Shown here: piece by piece, positions 1 through 13,600 of the stretch | Position numbering within the stretch: the first letter of the stretch is position 1 | Layout of the letters: each line of letters starts with the position of its first letter | Source: Allolobophora icterica | Taxonomy: Eukaryota; Annelida; Clitellata; Crassiclitellata; Lumbricidae | Direction of reading: 5' to 3' | Length of the DNA stretch: 64,000 nucleotides | Assembly (NCBI GenBank): GCA_963556255.1 | Contig: OY744607.1 | Location: forward strand, 363,501-427,500 | Translations under genes and position numbers: made by a program | Notes under the pieces: model-generated | Databases searched by the model: none | The model's input: the letters and a program-made list of their open reading frames with translations, nothing else | What the model was told of the DNA's origin: nothing

Positions 1-123
1 GGAACATTTAGCAGGAATGCTGTCGAAATGGCGATACCTACGTGTTTATGCTGTCACCTTTCTTCGTCTCAGCTCAAAGGCCAGTCACCAGAGCATCTCA
101 GGGAAGTAGGAGTATCGTAATCG

Positions 124-590
124 TAATCGAACATTTATAAAGCTCCACTCAACGATTCAGAGGCGCTCCTGACCCAAGTCAGTGCTATCACCAACAAATA
201 AAAAGGGTTTCAGGCGTTTCCGGAACAGAGGAAGAGAAAAACTGAGGAACTTAAGCCGCAAATCCTGCGGAAGAGGGTTTCAACTGGAGGGGCCAACATA
301 GGCAAAACTTATAGACTGAGCAGTAGCCACACGCATGTTGGGAAACAACCAGAAGGTCTCTGGCGGCAGAGCGGAGAGTGGAGCGACCAGGGAATGGATA
401 CCGACGTACGTTGAGGTACGAAGGAGCTACCCCGATCAAGCAGTTTTGCATAAGAGTTAAAATTGTGAACTGGATGAGCTGGGGCATAGTAAGCTAGTGC
501 AGAGTGTCCCGAACGAAGGGAGATTGGTGGGCAAACCTCGGGAGGCCACCAGAAAGCCGAGCAGCAGCTTTAGGTATCGAGTTAAGTATA
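124..590 (-). mobile_element. 5'-truncated LINE 3' end
   Basis: Starts with the tail motif seen across the window (read on the minus strand, a short GCGC/AGCTTTATAAAT block followed by GATTACGATTAC). The minus-strand frame at 251-487 keeps a degraded version of the LINE reverse-transcriptase C-terminal signature (SAPSYL..RR..P.R.LRSAARDLLVV). Copies B and C lack it at the matching intron position, so it is a copy-A insertion. The clade is not certain; CR1/L2-like is likely. Confidence 0.6.
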
Positions 591-1676
591 CCCAGTTAAC
601 AATGATGGTCAAATCTGTGGCCAGACAGCAGCCAATACCAAGGGATTACCTCGCACTCTAGTGGAATTGAAGAGAAAAGCTGGATGGCTTAGCCTTAGTC
701 ATTATTGTTCCCTGATACAATAGTTTGATCTGCACCTACAGTAGTCAACACTCTAGAGACCAGATAATGATAAGCTTGGAGTTCGTTCTCTACAGGAATG
801 TGATGCGATTTGAAGGCAGAAGAGAGAGAGAATATCCGAGGGATACGGAGTACTTCTCCAGGAACTTAGATGAATTTATGTCGATGTTTCAGAGTCCTTG
901 CTGGAAGAGGTATGCCTGTTGAAAGCACTGAAACTCGTTTGCAGTCCTCAGTCAATGGGTAAATTTAAAGGTTGAAATGGTTCCATGTCTTTGGATGCTG
1001 TGGTCAAAATTACAGTTCCGAAAATTCTTATTATTGCTTCACGTGACCGGGTTGTGGAAATTTGTCAGTCATGTCTTCTCTTGATTAGGATCGCATGAAT
1101 TCAGACTGAGCGTTTGGTTACTGTGCAGGCTTCTGTGTTCCCATTCTAAATGAATCTTGTTTCTCATCGGATGGATCTAATAGGCCTGTAGCTAGTGCAT
1201 TTTTCTGCTGATATTTTTTCAAGTAATTTGACCCAAAAGCAACCCATAATCCAAGAGACTTACAGTTTTCACCTAAATATGTTTTCAGAGCAAACGGTTG
1301 TAATAATTATTCACCTTATCTTCTAAATTCTGTTTGGTTTGTCTATGCATGTCAAGCCAATAAATTATGTTTAGACCTATGTGTTTTGCATTTATTTTCA
1401 TAGACTTATTGTATAGTCTAGTCATTGTGATGAACTTGAGGAGTGAAAGATCTCTTAACACTTGCACAGTTCATAACTGTACATTAAACTTTCGCTATCC
1501 TAAACTGAAAATTTTCCTACAAACTGAAACTCAAATTCACCAGCATTTAAAAAATATACAGTCACCTCTTTGGATATGCTGTGTAACCATGTTTCAGTGC
1601 ATTCTACAGATTCTTAAAAGGCGCTGCAATAGCTGCATTTATGATCAGATTCATACATACATATATTCCTAAATGA

Positions 1677-1815
<139 letters not shown>

Positions 1816-1869
1816 AAAACGCACGATTGTGGATATATGACTGACTCATTATGTTTCATGTACTTGCAG

Positions 1870-4618
1870 TCATTTTTCTTGCAACAATGGGACATGATTC
1901 GGTATATGTTCTGAAGACGGCCTTTTCCATAGGAATGATGGATGGCACGACTCTCTTTATCTCAGGCCGAACCAGATTTCGTGAGTCCTTTCCCAAAAAT
2001 TGTTTTTGCTTCATCAGAACATAATTATTAGCATATCTCCGTGCCTGATTCTAAACATTTTGACAAACAACTGAGAGGAAAGAAATTCCGTTGACGCTTT
2101 TTATTGTTAAGAAACTTCGATAAATAATAGTATCAGGTTGGTAAAAGGTTCCAATTGTAATTGTAATCGGAAATTTATATAGCGCCACTTCAGCATAAAC
2201 AGGTCAGGCTCGAGGTAATCTGGACCTAACAACACAAGCTGAGATTGAATAGAATGGCTTTCAAGCACTTATGAAAATCAGGAATTGAAAGGCCACAGGG
2301 CTGAAGTCGCAGGACAGATTATTCAGGAAAGACGAGCCGACAAAAGCAAAACTTCTATGATGACCCGCGGGATTTTGAGTCGGAATTTTACCAGTTGAAA
2401 CCTTTCAGCGCTTGTGTTTGGAATAACATACCATCTGCAAATTCTAATATCCACAACCACTGCCACCTGCAGTTTCGGAAAGGACGTGAACATGGTGTCA
2501 AGCATTTCCTAATGACTTAGTAAGCACGTGACAACAGCGCAGGCTGTCAAGGCTGTTAACCTCTAGCACTTATAGTTACAGTAGTAGGCTATATCTAAAC
2601 CACCAGCAGCATTGATAGACATTGATTTGATATTAACTGTGTTGATTTCTTTTCACAGCTGAAGGATTGGACATGCCAAATTATCCGTCCTTGGACATAC
2701 AGATGATGTTGGCTGAGAATGGATTATTAACCTTAAATTATGTGGAGCCAGAGACGGAGGACTATCGAGCTTTCCTGAAAGACATGGCGGACATTGACAA
2801 GCACTTCAACGATCCACGCCTGCGGAAATTCAAACCAAAGAGAAAGTTTACAGCAAATCAGGTCACTGTAGAGCATTGATTCAATATCCTTGATTTTCAA
2901 CAGACTCGAGCTGGTGGAGCTTAAGCAATTCCATCATTAAGCAATGTGATTAGCAACCAAGCAGTTCTGCTGTTTTAAGGGAATTTTACTACCGTGATAT
3001 TTGAACTGTTTTGCTAATTTGGAAGTGTCATTTCCTGGATCTATGTATACGCATTCAGAGCCATCTGTAGCCTAATGATATGGTGTTTTATTTGTTGCAT
3101 GTACAAACGACAGCACTGTGTTACAATAGACAGCACTGAAAGCTACCTCAACATAATAACGTAGGCCCTAAATGAGTACTTGTAAAGCTAACTTCATGGA
3201 AAAACTCGCCAGTAGCGCTCCAGACCCAACAAAGAGAAGCCTCATTCAAATAAAATATACTTCAAGCGCTTGCGGAACAGAAGAGATAGGCTGACTAGCT
3301 CAGTTCTAGTTTTGTGAGGAAGGTTGTTTCAGGAATTGGGACCGACGAAAGCAAAGCTTCTATGCTGAGCTTTAGAGGAGCGAGTCCGGGGGACAGGAAG
3401 AACACCCTCATCGGCCGAACGAAGGGATATGAGGCGAGTAACAGACGAGGCTAAGCTACAAAATAGGATGGGTCGATTCACATCAATCTGTTCCGCATTA
3501 AAGTTAAAATCTTAACATCGATGCGTTTAGGGATGGGCAACCAGCGCACGGGATCATGCATTTAGGTGGATATATATGGTAATCAGACGAGCAAAAGCAT
3601 GAAGAACGCACTGTAATTTCATGGTAAGAGGGGATCCCAGACCAGATGGCATTTCCCAAATGGATCCCGAAGGAAATGAAAGCGAAGATCAGTGCAGAAG
3701 CAACCTGTGTAGTAGTGAGAACAGTTGATGCCCTGTGAATTGGACACCGGAGTCAAAGAAGTTGCAATTGATTTACAATGAATAACTGATATCAAAGAAT
3801 GCGATAGTTATTGTTTGTAAAAATTTTAAGCGGTTATTAGTATAAAGTCGAGCACTTTACCGTTAAGGTTTGGAATTGCTGTTATATTTTAATAAAAGTT
3901 GCTTCATGGTTCTTGTAGATTCCTGTGGAAGCTGCACTGACATATGATTCTGTCATTCTGTGGGCAAAAGGTATGAGGAAGGCGTTAGAATACACTTGGC
4001 CTGGAGATGGACGCTTCATTACTCAGCAGATTTACAATATCAGTTTTGAAGGTGAGATTTTCTCTTACATTTGAAGCACTGACAAAGAAATGATATTTCC
4101 TCTTTTCTAGGAAAGTCATTGTTTTGATTAATTTCAGATCTGAGCGCAACCAAAAGGAGCAAGTATACCGTTGATTGCTCCTTTGTAGGAAATTCATTTG
4201 TTTCGAACGATTACAGATATAAACTGATCTGAACTCCGTGTCTCAGATTCACATTGTTTAATGAACTTTGTTGCATGAAAAGTTTCTTTATATAAATAGT
4301 AATAACAGATTTGAAATAATTAAAGACATGTAATTATAATATGTTTCAGGTCTTGTGTGATCCAAATGATTGGTTGTGTTTAAGATGGTCTCATCTGAAT
4401 TGGTTATGTTTCAGGTCTAACAGGACACATTGCTTTGGATGACAGACACTCAAGAAGGCTGGACATGCTTTTACAGGTTGTTCAAAACAATGGAACTTTA
4501 GTGACAGTCGGACATTATGTTGATAAAGAAGACAGGCTTACTATTAATGAAAAAGCTTTAAAGAGTATTACATGGGCAAATGGTGTTAAGAAGATTCCAG
4601 GAATGACTAGGAAGAAAT
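1870..4618 (+). CDS. Copy A ligand-binding domain exons 2-5
   Basis: Exons 1870-1980, 2659-2861, 3919-4051 and 4415-4618 give the membrane-proximal part of the ANF-receptor ligand-binding fold. Recognisable blocks are the segment ending [10 protein letters not shown] (equivalent to the family's GMxxGDYVFF), the [16 protein letters not shown] helix, and the block with [10 protein letters not shown] followed by a run ending at the juxtamembrane region. Intron phases are 1, 0, 1, 1. The domain is extracellular and would bind a peptide. The ligand cannot be predicted. Confidence 0.88.
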
Positions 4619-7600
4619 GTAAGTTTTTATGACCAGTGATGCCTTTCTCAAATCCTGAACTAAAACTGATATGCTGTATACTATCTTACGTGACTAGTGT
4701 AAACTTTTCATCCTATCTAAAGTGGCATCTTTTGAGTCAGTTTAGCGGCCTCGAGCATTGTGTTTGTGGCTGTCTTGAATGCTGGTCTCCTCTCTTTGAG
4801 CAGCATCTGGTAAAAAAGTATGTTCTTGGTGCACTTCTTGTGTTGTTCTTGGTACACTTCTTGTCTTCAGCTGTTATTCATTCTCAGTTGCTGGTCCCTC
4901 CATCTGAGATTGTCTTCGCCTTAACTTAAACTCTTTCAGTCTACAATTCTAAGTTCTTCAATGAACACTTCTGAACTTTTGTTAAGAGGGCATTATCAAC
5001 AGAGCTTACAGTAACTGTTGCATTGTATAATACTGATATTTATAAGTCGTTGTTATGTGCATGACTGTTTTGTGTTTTGTATTTTGTGAAGATCTCTTAG
5101 TGATGATAGCCAAGAACAGTGAGTCACAATCATCAAGCATGAAAGAAAACATTGCATTTGCCAGTGAGATTAAGGTAGCATGGTAGTTATCAGAGACCTG
5201 ACTTGTGTGTTTTTTATGCATACACTAGCTATGTATTATGAATTTCAGCTCTTTCAGCAGAAGCCTTGATTGCAATTGGGTGTGTCATGGGTGTAATTGG
5301 TGTTGGATTGGTTTTCCTTTGTCTTTTTTACAGGTAGGAATAGCCAAACAGACTTTCCAAGAATGCCTAGTTATTGATATTATATTTTATTAATTCATTC
5401 TGAGAATTTATATAGGGCCCCTTCAAGATACCTACACAGGATAGCTCCCAACCCAGCCACGGCTAAAAAAGAAAGAATAAGTGATTTATGAAACGCAGGT
5501 CGATTGCTCAGAGGTTGTGGGCGCAGTTCCAGCGGGAGCCCATTCCATGTGGAGGGACCCACAATTGAGAAAGCCCGGCTCTGCCTAATAAAAGAACAAG
5601 CCAATGGGACCAAGAGCTCCCCTCTGGTCGATGAGCTAAGTGTCCGACGCGCTACGACGTCGAAATTCCGGGGCGGCAAAACATCGTGTAGATAAGGTGA
5701 GGCGCATCCAAGAAGATAGCGAGAGACTAAAGCAGCGATCCGATAAGAGATACGCCGGGCAATAATGCAATAAGCCAAGCAGTCTGTAAATTTATCTAAT
5801 CAGTACGACTCATTTACAATTAATATCCGATTGTTGCCAAATTCCCAAGTACTAAGTTGTTTGTCTTCCAAGATGAGACAATAGCAGATTCAGATTATTT
5901 CTTTGGCACAGAAAATGGTCCAAATGAGAGAAAGCTAGATAATATTTTAATTTATGTGTTTTTACTGTTGTCTTCAAGTTAGAATGTTTGACTCTAGTCT
6001 ATGTTCAATGATTGCATGATAATCTATCTGTGTGACTGCAGGAAATTTCGAAATGATGTGGAGTTGGAGAAGACCTTGGCCTGGTTGATTCCCTGGGAAG
6101 ATATCAAGCTTATCAGTCGCAACCAAGAAAAATCGGTTAGCTCGATAAACACCTTCAGCTATCATTGTGAATCAGCTTCACAGCAGTATATACTGTAATT
6201 CATCTTACAATACTTTACGACAGTGAAACTTCATTGTAGCTTATGAGTACGATCTGGTTACATGTTTCTCAAGCTGGGTGCCTCAGTAACTGAGGTTATG
6301 CTGAGCCTCCGAAGGGTTCCACAGCTGGGTGCATGTATCTGGATTTCAGATTTCTATATAAAGCGCAGTTTAGGACCCCTCAAAAGTGCTTTAAACATGG
6401 CTAACTGGTTACTAGCGGAGTGGCACAGCTCACGACGGACTGGAGCTGACGTCGTCTGAATTACGGCTGGCCTGCAAAACTGGAATTACGATAGTCTATT
6501 CACGTCGGCAAGAAGGGATGCAATAAAGCCGTTGCAGCGCTAAGCGAAAGATTACCCCGTATTGATGGAATCTAGCGTATCTGGTAGAAGCATGACCTGC
6601 ACGTCGAATTCACGTTATCAGCCATAGATATCTCTCCGTCGTTGAGTACTCCCATGTCACGGACAAGGTGTTGTGAGACCCAATCCGGAAGTTACGGAAG
6701 ACAGGAGCACTTCTTGTCAATTGGAGACGGCATCTGTCGCGTTCCGATCCATATGTATAATGAAATGGCCGGAATATATCGGACCCGATTTGATGACATC
6801 TAACCGTTCACCTCCGTCCCAGTCTCAGCATTGAATATTGTTGACATAAGGCAAGCCAGCGTTTCAGACAGCTGAATTGGATTTAAGTTGGGGTAAAATT
6901 GGACATCAACAGCGTATTCACAGACGTAGTATCCGGTTGCTATGATTGCTCAGGTCGGATAATATTTACGCAGGTTTTTCTCTCAAAATATGAAAAACTG
7001 CTATTGAGCTGGCCTATAACTATTTTGATCGAAATTGAAAGTGGTTTAGAAATAGTTACTACACTGGGTTTGAATGTAAGGTACGTTGCTCTTCATTACG
7101 ATGATCATTAAAAATAAATAACCGTAAGAACAATAAATAAAACTTAAACCTGGTGACTTTAGTAAGAGTGCCTCGCTGTGAGACTGGCTGGGAACCACTG
7201 ATTTAGTTTATATCGTCTATACTTCTGCTTAAATCTTGTGTTGTTATTTCTGCTGAACTCTCTTAGGGCGCTTTGTCTCATTCGTCCTTATCGAAATCAC
7301 ATCAGTCTGTTGCAAGTGGATCACAGATGACAAACGTTAAATCATTCGAGAGTTTTGTTACAGGTGTACTAACAGATTTCGGTTATTATCAGGTATGTTG
7401 AAGATAGTCCAAAGAATTCATTATCTGCAAAATGGAACAAATTTAACATCTTATAAAAATATTGTTTTTTAAATTTATTTTAGTAATTGTTGCAGTTTGG
7501 TGCAAGAATTCTTGCACTTATTACTAGTACGGTGTCTGAAAATCTGATTCCAAAGTACCAGACAAGGGTCCACACAGCAGGCGTTTATTGAAGCACTGAC

Positions 7601-10600
7601 TGTTACATTATAACCATGAAGGCGACTCTAATTGAGTCCAATTATATTTGAACCATCGTTTATGCGTTCGGCTTAGCTCAGTGGAGATGATTAATCTGAT
7701 TTCTGATTTAACTCCTTTATTAGTGTACAATAACTGAAGAAACCGGAACTCTGTCAAAAGTGCTAATGATTATATTATTGCATGAAGTCCGACCTGTGCG
7801 TATATGCTTTGACCTGACCCAGTTTCAGGCTTTGAACTAACTGCATATGCATTGAATATTGGTTACTTGTAGTGACGCTGTTCCAGATCGCGGTGTGCTA
7901 ATTGTAGTCTCTCCTCAGCTCTGGACCATTGCAAGACAGTTGTTATTTATGCAAGCGCTACATAATTATAAAAAGAATTGCTGCAGTTTTATGAATCGCT
8001 TAGATTCGTTGCTGCCTGTGGTCATGGGTTGTTTTTCCACTTAATGGGCTCTTTCCTATCGCAAGTCTGTTGTATCTTTGTGTCTCTTTATGTGTATCTG
8101 TCTTTTGTTTTTCTATGTTTGTTTCTGTGTCTCTTTCTGTGTGTCTGTCTTGTCTATCAGTCTGGATGTCACTTTGTTTGGATCCGCCTTGTCTATATCT
8201 CGATCTGTATGAATGTCTATAGGATAAGAAGATTGTTGTTAAGTTGTCTCCACTGACGACATTGGATATGAGAGACAATAGAATACGCTTGGAGTTCATG
8301 AAGGTCAGTGACTCTCTTCTTTTGATCCTTTTTCCAGTTCGTTTCTTCTTCACAATCTCACTTGACCATTTACAGACAACAGAATAACCCTGAGTGTTAG
8401 ATTGCGTAGACCAGACTGCATGTTTCGTATTACTGATGTCACACGCGACTGGAATTTCTAATGGAAGTACAGTTCATTATTGGCAAACTACTTTCACACA
8501 TTTCCTTCATCTCATGCTAGTCATTTAATTCTTTCGTAGTCAGAAATAGGAGTATGTGTTGTTGTGTGCTTTAGGAATTCCACTAGGAATACTCTTACTG
8601 ATTTTGAACAAAGATGACAAGACTCTTTAACTGTATCTATAAATTAGGTCGGCCCTATTGATTTGGAGAAATATTTCTGCACAGATACGAAAATTACATC
8701 ACGTGAACATCAACAGCTTCGTCGGCGCCTGTGTTGAACCTACTCACGTTTGCATTTGCATGAGCCACTGTCCAAAAGGAAGCGTTTGGAATGTCATCGA
8801 GAGAAGGCCGTTTAGTATGACGTGGCATTTTCGGATGGCTCTTGCTGTAGACATTGTAAAGGTATTTACATGTAAGCTTCTAAGAGACAACTTATCCTCT
8901 ATTATCCATGTTGAATTACACTAATCCCACAAATGATAAGTTGCAAAATATTGGTTGATCTAGTGACATTTCGAAAGTTTTCTTCTGTACTCCTCTCAAA
9001 ACAACATTTGCATTTGATACGTGACGAGTGATTTAATGAAAAGTCTTTTTGTTAGGGAATGGCCTACCTGCACGAGTCTAAAATTGGTTCTCACGGTCAC
9101 CTGACGAGTACCAATTGTGTCATCGATTCCAGGTGGACTTGTAAGATCACCGATTACGGACTGTGCTACATACGGAGGGGACATCTCCTGCAACATCATA
9201 CGAACAGGCTTGGTGACTTCGTCCAAGATGAAGATGCTAGTGACGACAGATGTATGAGAAACTTTTTCAGATTCACATCTAAACAACTTATGCCTATTTT
9301 ATTGTTGTAGGCTGTAGAGCATTTGCCGGAAGGGCAATTTAAAAATGGAATTACAGGAACCAGCGTTGGGCCTATCTGTTTTCAGTTTTCATAGTAGTAA
9401 TGTTGGCAATCAGATATGTATTGCTTGGTACATGTAACAGTATTCAAGTACGATTTTCAGTTACGCGTACTTGCAACTCAGGTACTATAATGTAACCTTA
9501 CATGAGAGATTATAGAGATGCAATTCAATATTTAAAAGTGCTATATTAATATGATTAAGTGAAGTTGATATATTTTCAGTCCGTTGAAAAGCCGACCTTA
9601 GTAATGTTCATTACGAAACACATGACATTCAATTATATTTCAACGTGTTTAGGGATTTTGCTGTCATATCAGTAAATTGGCTTCTATTGCATTATTGTAT
9701 GAGAATAAATTTGCCATTGTACATGCCCTTGTGTTATTACATGTAATTCTCTTACTCTACCCGTAAAAGGGAACAGAATATTTCAACTAGTACTTGTACT
9801 TGCAATTTGAGTATTTGAAACAAGTAGTTCTATCCTGGTTACATACAATTCTACGGTCTAGTAGTGCAGGGGTTCTGAAACTTTATTTTTATTGTACCCC
9901 AGGTAAAAAAATCGAGTGTTGGCGTACCCCCAGCAAAAATCTTCTTCGACGGCCTGTTCATGTTCATAACTAACATACACCATCAATTGAGCAAAGTTTC
10001 TAACATCTGTACTCTTATCTAACTGAATCGCAAAAATGTGCTTTGTTGAGTCTATGAATGAGGACCTTCTTTACTTCAGAAGCTAAATCTTGAATGCGTC
10101 GGGAAACAGTGCTATTCGACAAAGGAACAATGTCCAGATTTTGTCCCAGCAGACAAGTCACAATATCTTTGGCAGCAGGTAATATAAGACTCTCCCCAAT
10201 CGTGTGCGGTTTCCCTGTTTGCTATTCGCAATCTGACCAAGATGCTTCTAATGCTTGTGAGCTAGCTGCAGTAAACGACTTTAAACTTTTCTTACTTTGT
10301 AGCAATTCCATTTTTCTTCGTTTAAAAGATTCAAGTGGTTCACCTTGAAGAAGTGGATATTTTGTATTGAAATGTCGCTGAAGTAGAGAAGGTTTCATTG
10401 AATTATTTGACAGTTTTTCACTGCAGATGACACATTGAGGTTTCGGTTCATTTTCATCACCACACCACGTAAATCCAAACGATAAATAGCTCACGTCATA
10501 CCGTCTAATCTTACGCTGCTTACCAGTGCCGTCGTCCTCTTTGGGTTCTACTCTGGCGTGTGGAGTGTCAGTCTCCGTAGATTCAGTGTTAATGGTTGCG

Positions 10601-13600
10601 TTGAGAGGTTGTGGCTTTCTTTTAAGCGGGTTTTTTCGCCCATTTATCCACTGTTGGTTTTAAAATAATAATGCTACTATGCAGTATTGTAGTTACTTGT
10701 ATAATAATTATTTGTTGTGAAAATATAAATGATGTGGCTGTGACGTTTCAACATTAAAAATATATCATAGACATAGCTAATCAGTATGATAAACTCATAG
10801 AAAATTTAAACTTTTAAGAAAAGGAAGCGCATGGTGGACGTGAAATAGCTAATCAAAGGAAGATGGGCATAAACACATAGAAAATTTAAAGAAAAAGAAG
10901 CGTGTGGTGGACGTAGAATAGTGACTTCAATAGTCAATAGCTAATCAAAGAAACATGGGAATAACCTCATAGAAAATTTATTTTTTCCATTTTTTTCGCG
11001 TACCCCTTAGCGACACCTGGCGTACCCCTAGGGGTACTCGTACCACCGTTTGAGAACCCCTCTAGTAGTGCATTATTTTTTCGCATGCCAATTATTTCCT
11101 CATTTCTTCGCGCACGTGACGTAGTGTGTGACGTTGTCATTGGTTCATAGGCTACAGAACTTTGTCACAGTTTGAAAGTTATATATTATATATTTTCTTT
11201 ATGAAGACATTTGATGCCTTTTCTTGTCTTGATGGTTTAACCAACTTCATTATAGATTATCTGTGGATGGCACCGGAATTGCTTCGCCTTGTTCCTCCGA
11301 AGCGTCCGTTGTGTGGAACGAAGAAGGCAGACGTATTCTCATACGGCATCATCCTTCAAGAGATTTGCTTTCAGCAAAAGCCTTTTGGGATCTTTCTCGA
11401 CGAATTTGGCGCCTCTGGTAAGAAGTCATTCGACATCTTCTGGCGTGCGTCGTCATCTCATTTAATACCAATACTCTAATACCATGAGCTACCTTCAATC
11501 ATGAAAAGTTTTCTTAAACTGGCCCTTGAATTTCGATATCCGTTGGTCATGGGAGAGATCAGGTGCGATAAAATGTTCTCTTGGGTGGGTTACAGGCAGG
11601 GCTGTAGTGGTAAAATTAGAGGTGAGTATACGCTGCCGGTTAGTTTTCCGAAACAAGTTAGAGGTGAGTATACGCTACAGCATTTTGTGAGTATACGCTA
11701 CAGTATTTTAATATAAATAAATATAAATAGTTTGTGAGGTGAGTATACGGTCTCTAGAGGTGAGTATAGGCTGTATACCCGCGTATACCCTCGACTACAG
11801 CCTTGATTACAGGCCGCTTTAGATATCTATTAGCAGGCACAGTGTTAGGAACGCTGAGACAAACGCGTTTGCTGCCTAGCTGTATTTGTCTAGCTCTTGC
11901 CAGAGCATTACAATTGTAATTAGGGGCCTACATTTACGTAAATATGCTGCCATTTTCGTTGCCATCCAAGCAAACAGGAAAACTGAAGCTATAGGTTTAG
12001 AAAATCTTATGTTGCAAATGTTAGAGTTCTATTTATGATACTTATCATACAATTGATGCAGTTCACCGGCTTATTGTTGTAATCGTCTGAAACAAGAATA
12101 GTCTTTCGAAAGTTGCGATTATCGTATGTGATATTGTGAAGTGTTCTATTTTGGTCTGTCATTTAACAGAAGTGGTGTCCCGCGTGAAGCGAGCCCAGAA
12201 ACCTCCATTTCGGCCAGTTGAGCCAGAAGACAAAGTGGAGATGCCCGGTGACACTATAAGATACAACGACAAATGGATGGATCTCATGAAGTTATGCTGG
12301 GCTGAGAAGCCCGAAGAAAGACCGACGTTTGAGACCGTATTAAATACACTGACGCGCATCAGTGGAGGACAGTGAGTATTTCAGCGATTTATATATTCGA
12401 GTTACATTTTCAAACTTCTCTTAAGCGCCCATGATCAGGGTTAGGGTTAGGGTTAGGGTGTGAAAATAGAAAATACATGATATATAACTTTCAAACTGTG
12501 ACAGCTGTAGCCTATGAACCAATGACACACACCACATCTTCTAACCCTAATCACAACCCTGAGAATTTTAGAAAGAAAACTAGGGGGTTAGACTTTGATG
12601 AGTTGATCCATGGGGAGGCGTATATTTTATCCCTATTTTTGCAAACTGAGAAGCTTCGAAAATGCAATAGAAAGCTTAAACTCCTGGAAAGTGATGACAT
12701 CACCAAATTTTATTAGTATACAATTCACTTGGTCGCAAATCTCACAATAAACCGTTTCCATACATGATACACCATGGAAATTTCTTCTCTTTGTCAGAGA
12801 CTCGGAGTCAGCTAATAGGAAATCACATTAGCACAACTGAGGGAGTTGGAGGGGACCCCCTGGGGTGTCCATTGAAGACTTAACTGTGGGGTCCTAAGAA
12901 AGACTAAGGGGTTGAACCTCCGACCCTCCCCCAACCCCGACAATTCTCGCCCTGTCCATGATAGATTTCTAAAGACGTTATGTAACAGCCTGCGCCCCAG
13001 ACCGGGTGCTGCCAAAAGCAGGCAATCAAATGAGGAAAACATTTATAGGCAGAATGTTATTCACATATTATTCTGATGTATGTACGTTGACACTTGTTCA
13101 TCAGAGTGCTGTTTGGCAGCTGGTCACGTTAAAGAATAGACTTATTTACTTTACTTTTATTCATACATCATAAGGAAATGTATTTATTATTTTGTGCTAA
13201 ATATTCCTTCTCCGGTCTTATCTCTGAAAGATAATACAGTGGACTTATTTTTTGTCATCAGATTTCCTTTCTCCGTGTCAATTGGAAGCGATACATCTGC
13301 GTGCACGCACAAACTTATTTCTAAGGCCAGGTTCTATGTATGCATTTGCGTATTATTTATGTATTATGTGTGCATGTGTTTATCTGTGTCTGCATTTATG
13401 TGGGCTTCTGTATGTAGATCTATGTTTGTATGTATGCCGAGATTTTACCATAGCGCCTATTGAGTGTCTCAAAATCATTATGGGGTCTACTTTCCTTTGT
13501 CAGAGTTTGGTGCATATAAATTACCGGTTATATTTAATCCATCAACTTCTATGGCGCGGTTAACATAATGCTCAAGGTAAGATCGCAGTCAGAAGTCGTC

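Larger units (their letters stand above)
12425..13190. repeat. Copy-A-specific insertion in intron 13
   Basis: Intron 13 is 1417 bp in A and 709 bp in B. The extra part contains a short TTAGGG run (12438-12459), a 79-codon ORF without recognisable similarity (12477-12716), and a dispersed repeat (12829-12960). No terminal repeats were found. Confidence 0.45.

Noticed and set aside
2667..2879. Short ORF as an independent gene
   Set aside because: It is exon 3 of copy A read into the intron. The same applies to the other 60-100 codon frames with kinase or cyclase words.
12438..12459. Chromosome end
   Set aside because: Only about 22 bp of telomere repeat in the middle of a gene intron.
12477..12716. 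79-codon ORF in intron 13 of copy A
   Set aside because: Present only in the A-specific insertion, no recognisable similarity, length within chance.
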